A DNA stretch of 64,000 bases from Clavaria fumosa (lineage: Eukaryota > Basidiomycota > Agaricomycetes > Agaricales > Clavariaceae): positions 992,001-1,056,000 of the forward strand of contig OX637794.1 of assembly GCA_951802425.1 (NCBI GenBank). The letters are read 5' to 3'. Shown piece by piece: positions 32,450 to 42,145 of this stretch. The notes beneath the pieces are model-generated. The model did not search any database, was not told where the DNA came from, and saw only the letters and a program-made list of their open reading frames with translations. The translations under genes were made by a program, and so were the position numbers. Each line of letters opens with the position of its first letter. Position 1 is the stretch's first letter.

Positions 32450-35400
32450 CACTAAGGGAAGTGTGACCTCGGAAATTCCATGTATTTTGCATGGGAAATT
32501 ACATGTAATTTACACTAAAATTTCATGCACATTATCTGAGATAGGGTACAGGAAATTCGGCACATTGTACACTGAATGCCAATGGTATATCTGCCAAAAT
32601 TCCCAACGTTTAAGGATGCCACTTAAGTGTACTGTAAGCCATTTATCGGAGCAGAGAGCATGGAATTTATACTGTCTTATCTATCTAATTTCCATGTTGT
32701 TGCATTGAATTTCAGTGTATAAGACAAGGAAATCAAATGTTGAAAAGTTGCTACCACCTCTTATTTTCCGCAAACAGTGCAGGTGAATTTGGTTCATATG
32801 ACATGAAAAACTCACTTGACATATCTCTGAAAACCAGTCTCTAACGCAGACAAATATGGCTTGTATAATATGGAAATTTTCGCCTATCGCAGAAACCACC
32901 AATTCACGCCTGGAAGCATTACCGATTGTTTCGACGGACTTCACTATCGCACCCTACTTAACAAAACAGTGGAAATCATTCACGAAGATGGACAACGGGA
33001 GGTGTTACAGCATAGGCACTTCTCAGATGATCGAGACGTTGCACTAGCATTGTTTTCAGATGGATTCCAGTTGTTCAAGAAATCTCGGGTCCAAAAGACG
33101 GCAACACTGCTTCTGCTCGTGAACCTTAATCTTCCCCCAACAGTCCGAACGCACCTCAAGCACCTCCTCTGCCTTGGAATTATACCCGGGCCTCATGCTC
33201 CTAAAGACATCAACTCATTTTTCCACCCTGCCTACCTTGAATTACAGGATCTCTCATGCGGCGTATTGACCAGAGACATTCACCTTGATCAAGACTTTCT
33301 ACTCCATGCGTATGTCATCTTGAAGGGTGGTGATTTACCCGCCATTGCAAAGTTTCTTGAGGAGAAAGGTCACAGTGCATTTTCTCCTTGCTCTGCTTGC
33401 GAGGCAACTGGCATTCGAATACTTGCTGTCGGAAACGTCGCCAAGGCCTCAAAGATATATTATTTCCCACTATGGCCACCTGCTGATCACCCTGTGCCTC
33501 GAGGTCCAGTCTGGGATCCTGCTTGTCTTCCCATGCGAACCGATTCACGCATCGAAGCTCAATTGGCTGAAATCGAAGCTGCATCTACTGCAACTGCGAG
33601 GGAAGCACTTGCAAAAAAGTATGGCCTCAATGGAAGGACTCTCCTCTCTCTTTTACCCTCCATTTCGGTCGCAACATCAGCCCCTCGTGATATAATGCAT
33701 TTATTGTTTGAGCACATAATCCCGATGCTGATTTCATTTTGGAAGGGCGAATACAAGCCATGGAAAGCAAAGGGACTGGATCGGGGCCAGCCCTATATCG
33801 TCCCGCAAGCCGAGTGGAAGAAAATCGGCACTTTGACATCCGAGTCATCTGCCACGATACCTGGATCCTTTGTTCGGGCACTTCCCAACATATATAAAGA
33901 AGAACATCTATATATCGCTGAAACGTATGCTTTCTGGATGATGTACCTCGCCCCCATTGTCCTCAAAGGCCGCTGGAAAGATACGGATAAATATTACCGA
34001 CATGCAGTCCTCCTCAGCAACATCATCCGCCGTCTTGTTGACTACGAAATCCCTGCTGAAGATGTTGCTCCTCAAGGTATGCTCACTCTTGACATCATTC
34101 AGTTTGTGCAACAATATTACGAGTGAGTTTTTCATAAAATACTCCGAACGTTTTTATTATTAATAAAATCTAGTTATTACTACCAGTACAAAAACGAACG
34201 CCTTCCAGCATGCAATTCGACTCCCCATGGCATGCTTCACATTTGTGAAGACATTCGGCTCAATGGCCCACCATGGACTTACTGGTGCTTTGCGATGGAA
34301 CGATTTTGTGGAAGTCTGCTTCCAAGCATCAAGTCCCGATCAAATCCATATCCAAGCTTAGCAAAACGAATGCTTGAAGGTGCTCAGGTATCACAAATCA
34401 GGTGTTTGTATCCTGATCTCAAGAAAGCACTTGAGCGGCCTTCAAGGAATTTGCAGCTTGAAGCGGAGGATGCTGCAGGTCAAGAGATGACGACTACACA
34501 TGAAAAACTTTACCCAGATTGTGAGGAACATTCAAAGCTCATTGAAAAGCCTCTGCTCACCTCATCTAGTCCCCCACACTGTCCTATGTCATCCCCATCA
34601 TCCAAATGTCGTGCTCAGTCCCGAATTATTAGAGAAACTTGAAACTCACTTCAAAATTCTTTTTTCGACTCCCGAATACAGACTAACAGTTGACGATGTG
34701 AGGCCTTATGTGCGCCAAGCCATGTTGGATCAGTGGGGGAAGGTGCGAAGGGCATTTGGTGGCGACACTATCCGATCAGCAGCCACAATGAGCAGGGCCG
34801 ATGCCAGTGGTATCCGCCGTCGGGACACTTCATTTGTCAGGGTAAGTCTCACTATATTTACATCGAAAACTCTTTGATTGGTCAATATAGGCATGTTTCA
34901 TTGAGTCGACACACCAGGGTGATACAAGGGTTGTGTACTATGGGCGGGTGGAGTCCTTCTGGGTCTGCCGTTTCCCTCCTTCGCCATGGACAAGCAATGA
35001 AAGTCTCCACATACTCGCGCTATTCTCACCATGTGGAAACATGCGAGGAGCCGATGCAACAAAGAGAATGGTTCTCTACAAGACATTGAACCGATCAAAA
35101 TTTGTATCGGTAACAACAATTGAGTCGGTGGTTGGCCGTGTCCAGTCAGAGCCTGGGCGGAAGGAATGGGCAATTATTGACAGAAGTGGGGCATATGTGA
35201 GCACGGTATTGACTGAGACAGGTCTACCAGATGTATGGTAATTAGTAACGATGGATATGAAGCAGAGATGATGCAAAACGAACAAGTGACCAAAATCCCA
35301 ACAGAATGATGTATAACAGTGTGCATTACAACGGAAAATCTGCTGACACAGAGCCTTGACATGCTTGACAGGTGGCAGTATGGTGGGGCAAGAAAGGAGC

Positions 35401-35824
35401 CAGTTGAGCCGTAATTTGCATGCGGAAACTGGTGGGGAACACGAGCGGAGCAAGTTTGCAAAGAATTGAGATGCTGCTGGACGAGTACGAGCGGTGAAAC
35501 CGGTGAAGGGCAGGGTGGCGCGGGCGGTGAGGGCGAGGCTCGAGGGGCGGTGAGTGGCATCGCGGCGGTTGTGCGAGAGGGTGAGGGGAATGCCAGCGTT
35601 GGGTGGCCGCTTGCCAGTGCGTCGTTTCCCATGCCCACAGCAGGGACTTTGCATTTGTGAGATGTGGCCGAAGTTGTTTTGTTTCTGGAAATTCCAAGTA
35701 AAATATACTGAGTGTCTGATACATGGAAATCCTCTGGTCCTCCTGGCTTCCCTGTATTTTACATGGGACGCCAAATTTTCTATGTATAGTCTATGTAATT
35801 TCAGGCCACGTGCTTCCGCTAGTG
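32450..35824 (+). mobile_element. CACTA (EnSpm-like) DNA transposon, 3375 bp
   Basis: The ends are CACTAAGGGAAGTGTG on the left and CACTAGCGGAAGCACG on the reverse strand of the right, both starting CACTA. The flanks are TTAC on both sides (32446-32449 and 35825-35828); CACTA elements normally duplicate 3 bp, so part of the 4 bp may be chance. Subterminal DNA at both ends carries ATGTAAATT/ATGGGAAATT-like strings in opposite orientation. It encodes a Tnp2-like transposase on the plus strand. Its left end lies 25 bp from the end of DIRS copy B. Confidence 0.75.
32870..35241 (+). pseudogene. Tnp2-family transposase of the CACTA element
   Basis: Exons: 32870-34122, 34174 to about 34490, about 34500-34841 and 34891-35241. 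Introns at 34123-34173 and 34842-34890 have GT-AG borders and keep the frame. The middle transition has no clear intron and is probably a frameshift. Typical Tnp2 strings are ALALFSDGFQLFKK, LKHLLCLGIIPGPHAPKD and the Cys-containing CSACEATGIR segment; the second part has HGMLHICEDIR...WTYWCFAMERFCG, as in the domain that follows Tnp2. The N-terminus is short compared with full-length Tnp2 proteins (about 1000 aa). Probably inactive. Confidence 0.7.
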
Positions 35825-36160
35825 TTACAATACTCACATCCAATACTTGCTTTACATTCTCTGTTGAACACACCAATGTAAAACTTACTAAAAGGCTTTG
35901 CTATACACTTATTCTACTGTCTCAGCAATTTTCTTGCTCTTTTCATCATCACTACGTGTCACTTGCCACAGAAATCAAACTTTTTCATACTTTCGATGGC
36001 AGTGCTCCGACCTTCATCAGGAAAAAGAACCCCCAGCAGTAGACATCAGCATAGACTATGTAGACTACACAGCCTGTATAGACTGCTGTAGCATATGTAG
36101 TGAGAAAAATAGTAATACATAGAAGGTATGGATTACTATATAGCATGCAATAGACTGGGT

Positions 36161-36530
36161 AGCATATTATGAGTGCATTGTAGTAATGGTAGTAGAGCCT
36201 ATGTACTATGTTGAGCCTAGTAGCATATTATGAGTGCATTGTAGTCACAGTAGTAGAGCCTATGTACTATGTTGAGCCTAGTAGCATATTATGAGTGCAT
36301 TGTAGTCACAGTAGTAGAGCCTATGTACTATGTTGAGCCTAGTAGCATATTATGAGTGCATTGTAGTTACGGTAGTAGAGCCTATGTACTATGTTGAGCC
36401 TAGTAGCATATTATGAGTGCATTGTAGTTACAGTAGTAGAGCCTATGTACTATGTTGAGCCTAGTAGCATATTATGAGTGCATAGTAGTAATAGTAGTAG
36501 AGCCAATGTACTATGTTGAGCCTAGTAGCA
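36161..36530. repeat. Tandem repeat, 61-bp unit, about 6 copies
   Basis: AGCATATTATGAGTGCATTG recurs at 36161, 36222, 36283, 36344, 36405 and 36466, exactly 61 bp apart, and a partial unit follows. The middle units are nearly identical. It lies just inside the left end of the 5.6-kb insertion. Confidence 0.9.
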
Positions 36531-36763
36531 ACTAGTGATAGTGCTGTTGGGTAGGATAGTAAGCCTTTGTACTACATTGAATTGACAGCACAGATGTTGT
36601 CATGATTATGACATAATCAGGAGCTGAGTGGAGGTGAGGTGAATTCCAGTGCAAGGTTGAAGCAATAAACTCATGAGTGTTTCAGCAGGCTATAGATTAG
36701 GATCAAAATGAACAATTCATGATATTGTGCAGTATATGACAAGTACATAGAGTAGTCTCTTTT

Positions 36764-37057
36764 TGTTAGGATTGCTTACATAAGCCATCCCAAAGAGGAG
36801 TTGTGGAGAAACTGGGGGAGGAGGGTTGTTGGAAGGTCACATGACCTGTGGCTGGGGTCAGATTACATAATCATAAGATCACATGACCTGGAGCCTGGGC
36901 ATGTCATGTGATCCAAGGGTCTGAGCATGGGAACACCAGCAAATGCTGAAGCATTTGGTATATATAATTTTGCTTTTCCTCTTTTGTACTCTTTCCCCCT
37001 TATGTTAGTATTGTTGTCATGACCTTACATTTAAGTTGTGTGAGACCCAGTCTGATA
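36764..37057 (+). repeat. Old solo LTR of the chromovirus family
   Basis: 294 bp, TGTTAGGATTGC...CAGTCTGATA, flanked by CTTTT at 36759-36763 and 37058-37062. It is the same LTR as at 47908-48197, but most CG dinucleotides of the young copy are TG or CA here, so it has decayed by CpG-type change. Confidence 0.85.
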
Positions 37058-37344
37058 CTTTTGGACTAAAATTGTTACAAAGATTTGTACTCCATAAATG
37101 AATGCATATCAGTATACTTGTTGAGATAAAATTGAGCTGCTGAATGAAGAGCATTATTTCTGGTCCATGAGATAGGTACATCTGCTGATCCAAAGTGAGG
37201 AATCAACAGACAACTGTGCCAAATTTGCAGAATTTTGTCAAGTAGACAAAATAATCTGATACATGCCAGTTGCTAGATCAAAGCTTGTAAGTGGTCTGTA
37301 CCAGTGAACATATGCTAAAGGATGTGGTACTATGCCCAGGCGCA

Positions 37345-37741
37345 TCAGCAAAACAGCTTGGCTAAATGTAAGTATGGACTGGTATGGACTGGTGTGTAAC
37401 ACCCCAAGTTGTCTTGGGGTATTACATACCAGTCCATACCTCTCTACTGTACCATTTCATTCAATTGACCAGGTGGTGTGATGCATTCCTCTGGTCAAAT
37501 TTTGAATTGACTGAAAGTAGAAGTCAAGTGTGACATGAGGGATAATTGACTGCCCCTCCACCAGTATATATTAGGTAACTGTCACCCAAAAAGGGAATTT
37601 CACCTTACAAATTGACCAATTCCTCAAATGATGTGTGACCAGTGTGATTTTTGGCCAATTTGGGGAGGTGCATGATGCATGACAGGTCAATTGAATGAAA
37701 TGGACAGTATACTGACAACTTAGCTGAGCTGTTTTGCTGAT
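37345..37741. mobile_element. Foldback/MITE-like element with nested inverted repeats
   Basis: The outer arms CATCAGCAAAACAGC..GCTAA (37345-37367) and the reverse complement at 37719-37741 match closely. A second pair, ATTTCATTCAATTGACC (about 37447-37463) and its complement (about 37681-37697), lies inside. Between them on the left sits a strong hairpin (37381-37440). No ORF. No clear target duplication. Confidence 0.55.
37381..37440. repeat. Near-perfect 60-bp hairpin
   Basis: GGTATGGACTGGTGTGTAAC... folds with ...GTCTTGGGGTATTACATACC and the end AGTCCATACC; arms of about 28 nt with two mismatches, both transitions. It lies inside the foldback element. Confidence 0.8.
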
Positions 37742-38379
37742 GAGATGCTTTGGAAGATCAAAAATCTTGCTACATGAAGACCTAGTTGAAGTTGACATCA
37801 AATTGTAGACAATTGATAGCCTTAGACTAACCTTTTAATCCATCCTCTTTCCACTGTGATTTGTTCTCAATGATCAAGGTAGTGTCAAAGCATGGTGGAG
37901 TTGCTGGCTTGCATGGTCCATTAGAATGGCCAGGCATTCCATGAATCTGATATAACTGTTCATCAGCTTGGGGCTTGGATGGCAACTTGACAGTAATATA
38001 TTTATACATATCAAATCAATCATGATAGTTTGGATGAATATGATCTCTTCCAAAAGATTGCTCCAAAAAGGTGTTCAAAGCTTGGATAAAGCTAGGCACC
38101 CATCTATCTTGGTAAACCAGCACAGAAAATATCAATTAATTTTTTTGACATATCCACATTAATCTACAGATCAAGTAGTGTCTTATGAAAAAAAAAATCT
38201 TGAGAATTGCTTGAGAATTGACTGAGAAATGGGCCAGAACATTTGTGGGTCACTGATTTGGTAAGCTTATGGCTGTACTTGTGGCATGGTGGGAATTGCC
38301 GTCCCAGAAAGTCGTCACATGTTCTGTGTTGAACTTGTCGTTCTCTCTGCCTCCCACCATCACCCTCTCTCCTCCCTTT
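37742..38379. other. No gene seen
   Basis: AT-rich and CpG-poor DNA inside the 5.6-kb insertion, with only short ORFs and no motif. The base composition changes abruptly to GC-rich at about 38280-38380. Confidence 0.4.
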
Positions 38380-40000
38380 CTCCCATCCCCAGCAACGACG
38401 ATAGCGGCGACAGCACCCTCACCCTCACCTCCAACGATGACGACGACGGCGGCAGCACCCTCACCCTCTCCCTCCTCCAGCGATGACGACGATGGCGGCG
38501 GTACCCTCACCCTCTCTCTCCTCCAGCGATGACGGCGACGGCGGCGGCACCTCCTCCCTCTCCCTCACCCTCTCCTTCAGTGACAACCACGGCAGCGGCG
38601 GCACCCTCAGCGAGGGGCCACCAGGTGCGCCCTCTCCCTTTTTTCATGATTTTTTTCAATTTTTTTTAATCTACAGGGCGATGGAGGGCGACGGCACTTC
38701 TCCGTCTCCTCTCTCTCACTCTCCTCACTCTCCCTCTCCTCCCTCTCCTCCCTCGCTCTCTCCTCGCTCTCTCCTCCCTCGCTCTCTCCTCGCTCTCTCC
38801 TCCCTCTTCCTTCCCTTCCCTCTCTCCTCCAGCAACTACGACGACGGCAGCGGCGGCGGCAGCGGCAACAGAGCAACAGCGGCGGCGGCGGCGATGGGGG
38901 CGGCGGCGACAGCGGCGGTGACGGCGGCGGCGGCAGCGACAGCAGCGGCGGCGACGGGGGCGGCAGCGGCGGCGACAGGGGCGGCAACAGCAACATCGAC
39001 GGCGGTGGCGGCGGCAACAGGGGCGGCAACAGCAACATCGACGGCGGTGGCGGCAGCGACGGCGGGGGCGGCGGCAGCGACAGCAGCGGAGGCGGCGGCG
39101 ACGGGGGCGGCAACAGCAACATTGACGGCGGTGGCGGCAGCAGCGACAGCAACATCGACGGCGGTGGCGGCAGCAGCGCTGACGGCGGCGACGGGGGCGG
39201 CGGCGACGGGGGGCGGCAGCGACAGCGGCGGTGACAGCGGCGGCAGTGACAGCGACGGCGGCGACAGCGGCGGCGGCAGCGACAGCGACAGCGGCGGCGA
39301 CGGCGGCGACAGCGGCGGCGGCAGCGACAGCGACAGCGGCGGCGGCGGCAGCGACAGCGACAGCGGCGGCGACGGCGGCGACAGCGGCGGCGACGGCGGC
39401 GACAGCGGCGGCGGCAGCGACAGCGACAGCGGCGGCGATGGCGACGGCGGCGGCAGCAGCGAGGGCAGCAGCGGCGGCAGCAACAACGACGGCGGTGGCA
39501 ACAGTGGCGGCAGCGACGGCAACGGCGGCGGCGGCGGCAGCAGCAACATCGACGGCAGCGGCAGCAATAACGACGGCAGCGGCGGCAGCAGCAACATCGA
39601 CGGCAGCGGCAGCAACAACGACGGCGGCGGCGGCAACAGCGGCGGCAGCAACATCGACGGCAGCGGCAGCAACAACGACGGCGGCAGCGGCAGCGACGGC
39701 GACGGCGGCGGCAGCGACAGCGATGGCAGCGGCAGCAACAACAACGGCGGCGGCGGCAGCGACGGCGACGGCGGCGGCGGTGACAGCAGCGGCGGCGGCG
39801 GCAACAGCAGCGGCGGCGACAGCAGCGGCGGCGGCAACAGTGGCGGCAGCAACATCAACGGCAGCAGCAGCAACAACGACGGCGGCAGCGGCAGCGACAG
39901 CGGCGGCAGCGGCGGCGGCAGTGGCAGCAACAACGACGGCGATGGTGGCGGCAACAATGACGGTGACGGCGGCGGCAACAATGACGGCGATGGCGGCGGC
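38380..40000. repeat. GC-rich triplet/minisatellite array
   Basis: About 1.6 kb is built from GGC, AGC, GAC and CTC triplets (units such as GGCGGCAGC and AACATCGACGGC), with a CT-rich block at 38690-38830. Long ORFs run through in several frames on both strands, including 38483-40006 (507 codons), because the triplets lack stops; I do not call them genes. The array continues after the inserted element, at 41206-41245. Confidence 0.8.
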
Positions 40001-40281
40001 TGTTGAGAATCGAAGCTGTCGAGCGACGATCATCTGATGGATAGCTTATCTCATTGATGGATTCTTATCAATGCTGTACACTTTGTAAGCACCTAGCAGC
40101 ACTGCCTCGTAGCATAGCCCTAGGTACTGTGTATTTAAGATAGCGACGATGGGAGTGAAACCCCCATCGGATTACGGACAATACACCAGCTTCCAGCTTT
40201 ACTGAGTACGCCCTTTAGTCGCCTCGCTGACGTCCATTCTGGACGGGTGCTCCGCAAACCGACTCGACCATAAATTCTACA
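40001..40281 (+). repeat. 5' LTR of the Gag-only element
   Basis: 281 bp with TG...CA ends. TATTTAAG about 135 bp into the LTR may be a TATA box, which would start transcription inside the LTR. Confidence 0.85.
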
Positions 40282-40311
40282 TAATCCGATCCACCTCTTG
40301 CTTGCCTCACG

Positions 40312-40911
40312 ATGTCCACACCTACCGGTACACCGTTATCGCAACAAGACAGATTCGAGAACAGCCTACGGCTAGCCCCCGATTTTCGTTCGTTCATCGA
40401 CGTTAAAACTTGGACTCTCAAAGCGCTACGATACCTAGGCGAAATCGTCTTCGAAGGGCTCGAACGATTGACAGGCGATGCCAGCTCATCTAACGACCGC
40501 ATCACCGAGCTCGAACGCAGAGTAAATATTATTTCCAGCGTTCCCCACTCTACCCAGCAGCTCTCTCAGCACCGAGCCTCGTCCCGATGCCAGCGCTGCC
40601 ATGCGCTTGGTCACGACACCCCTCAGTGCCGCACCAAGGACCCTGTTGCGACCAAGAAATGTGTAGCGAAGAATGCGAAGGCCAAGAAGGCGAGCAATCT
40701 AGCTCGTAATGCTCCGCCTCAGCCCGCAATTCCATACGCTTACCCATTTCCACCGTACACACCACCTACCACGTCGCCAGCCCCCGAATCGCTTATGGCC
40801 CTCTATGCCGATGCGACCGAGATGCGCCGACGTGCTCTGCAGTCCACCAGAGACAAGAGGAGGCGCCGACGCCCTCCTGCTGTCAGCACCGCCCCAGCCT
40901 TGTCGCTCTAG
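40312..40911 (+). CDS. Gag-like protein of the miniature LTR element, 199 aa
   Basis: The only ORF of the element, starting 30 bp after the 5' LTR and ending just before the purine tract. Residues 1-80 are helical and acidic to mixed, residues 93-106 form a CX2CX4HX4C zinc knuckle (CQRCHALGHDTPQC), and the C-terminal part is Pro-rich and then strongly basic (RDKRRRRRPP). The knuckle and basic tail suggest RNA binding and packaging. There is no protease, RT or integrase. The frame is intact. Confidence 0.75.
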   Translation: MSTPTGTPLSQQDRFENSLRLAPDFRSFIDVKTWTLKALRYLGEIVFEGLERLTGDASSSNDRITELERRVNIISSVPHSTQQLSQHRASSRCQRCHALGHDTPQCRTKDPVATKKCVAKNAKAKKASNLARNAPPQPAIPYAYPFPPYTPPTTSPAPESLMALYADATEMRRRALQSTRDKRRRRRPPAVSTAPALSL

Positions 40912-40924
40912 GCTTCAGGGGGAG

Positions 40925-41205
40925 TGTTGAGAATCGAAGCTGTCGAGCGACGATCATCTGATGGATAGCTTATCTCATTGATGGATTCTTATCAATGCTG
41001 TACACTTTGTAAGCACCTAGCAGCACTGCCTCGTAGCATAGCCCTAGGTACTGTGTATTTAAGATAGCGACGATGGGAGTGAAACCCCCATCGGATTACG
41101 GACAATACACCAGCTTCCAGCTTTACCGAGTACGCCCTTTAGTCGCCTCGCTGACGTCCATTCTGGACGGGTGCTCCGCAAACCGACTCGACCATAAATT
41201 CTACA
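40925..41205 (+). repeat. 3' LTR of the Gag-only element
   Basis: 281 bp, matching the 5' LTR at all but one position by eye. It is directly followed by the GCGGC duplication and by the resumed GC-rich array. Confidence 0.85.
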
Positions 41206-41649
41206 GCGGCAACAGCGGCGGCGGCGGCAGCAGCAGCAGCAATGGCCCAGGCCCCCTACTGCAGTCACAGACTGACAGTGGGGACCTGGGCCATTGATTT
41301 TGTGCTGGCTGGTGTGCAGAGGAAGGAAGGAGCAGTGGTGGCAGCAGGAAGCGGCACATAGCACTACCATAGTCTACTGTAGTATCAACCTGGGCTACCA
41401 TTTGAGACAAGTAAACTATTGAATCACCTTTGCATACTCTGGTGCATTGTATGGGATCTACTCAGTCTACAGAGCAATATATAGGAACTACCATTACTAC
41501 CATTACTACAGAGCAATATATGGGAACTACTGTTACTACAGAGCAATATATGGGATCTACTGGGTCTATATAACGCGTTACTAGCTACTGAGCTACTGCT
41601 GCTACCATGACTACATAGTACTATATTGTTTGAGCTTTTTTTCCTGATG
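41206..41649. other. Right end of the 5.6-kb insertion
   Basis: The GC-rich array ends at about 41245. A hairpin (AATGGCCCAGGCCCC with its complement near 41295) follows. Then come repeats of GAGCAATATATGGGAACTAC-type units (41480-41570) and many CTAC motifs up to the terminal inverted repeat. No ORF of interest. Confidence 0.5.
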
Positions 41650-41882
41650 TTGTTGTAAATCACGTACATGTAAAGTGGCGCGCATCTGATGCACATGCTC
41701 TTCTCAACCGATGACAGCGACTTCCATTCATCCGCGACCCTGGCCACATCCGCAGCTAATGGTTGACAATTAGCTTGACTTGATGAAAGTGCAGCCCACA
41801 CTCGTGTCACTGTCAGCGACGCAACGGCTCTCTTCGAGGAGTCAGGCTCGAGGCACCGGCTCCTCGGATCACTCTCACATTT
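41650..41882. repeat. Right half of the dispersed NLR-flank repeat
   Basis: This continues the sequence interrupted at 36014; it matches 2874-3108. It stops abruptly at about 41882, where the third DIRS-like element begins. Confidence 0.7.
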
Positions 41883-42145
41883 GCGTAGTTGAGCTTAATC
41901 GAGCGCGCAAGTCCAAGCTCAACGGTTGCTGACCAAGCGAGTCGAGGCTGGGACCAGCATCGACTCCTTGGTCTGCACCACTTCTCGTGTCGCCTCGCAG
42001 ATAAGAACTCTCGTTGTTTGCTAGGGATAACCTCTCTGTTGTCTGCCGCTGAATAGCTCTCAATATGGTTGATATGGGAATAAACGGATGAGGGAGCCAG
42101 TTCATCCCAGGTACGGCACAAGACGGACCTCCAGTAGTGAGGGAG

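Larger units (their letters stand above)
40001..41205 (+). mobile_element. Miniature LTR retrotransposon encoding only Gag
   Basis: Two 281-bp LTRs (40001-40281, 40925-41205; TGTTGAGAATC...AAATTCTACA) enclose 643 bp with one ORF. A 5-bp duplication GCGGC flanks the element (39996-40000, 41206-41210), though the site is itself repetitive. The purine-rich CTTCAGGGGGAG lies next to the 3' LTR. I found one difference between the LTRs (T/C near 40204 and 41127), so insertion is recent. This fits the TR-GAG class of non-autonomous elements; it would need pol proteins from elsewhere. Confidence 0.85.
36015..41649. mobile_element. Large insertion with short inverted termini, 5.6 kb, composite
   Basis: The left end CATCAGGAAAAAGAAC and the right end, read on the reverse strand, CATCAGGAAAAAAAGC form a terminal inverted repeat. 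The host sequence on both sides (35955-36014 and 41650-41882) is continuous in the copy at 2819-3108, so that locus is the empty site. TT is present on both sides (2-bp duplication). Both ends have many GTAG/CTAC-type subterminal repeats in opposite orientation. No transposase was seen. It carries a solo LTR, a foldback, a GC-rich array and a miniature LTR element. Confidence 0.55.

Noticed and set aside
38483..40006. 507-codon ORF (and long ORFs on the other strand)
   Set aside because: Low-complexity triplet repeats without stops open all frames; no domain, no splice structure, and composition follows the array.
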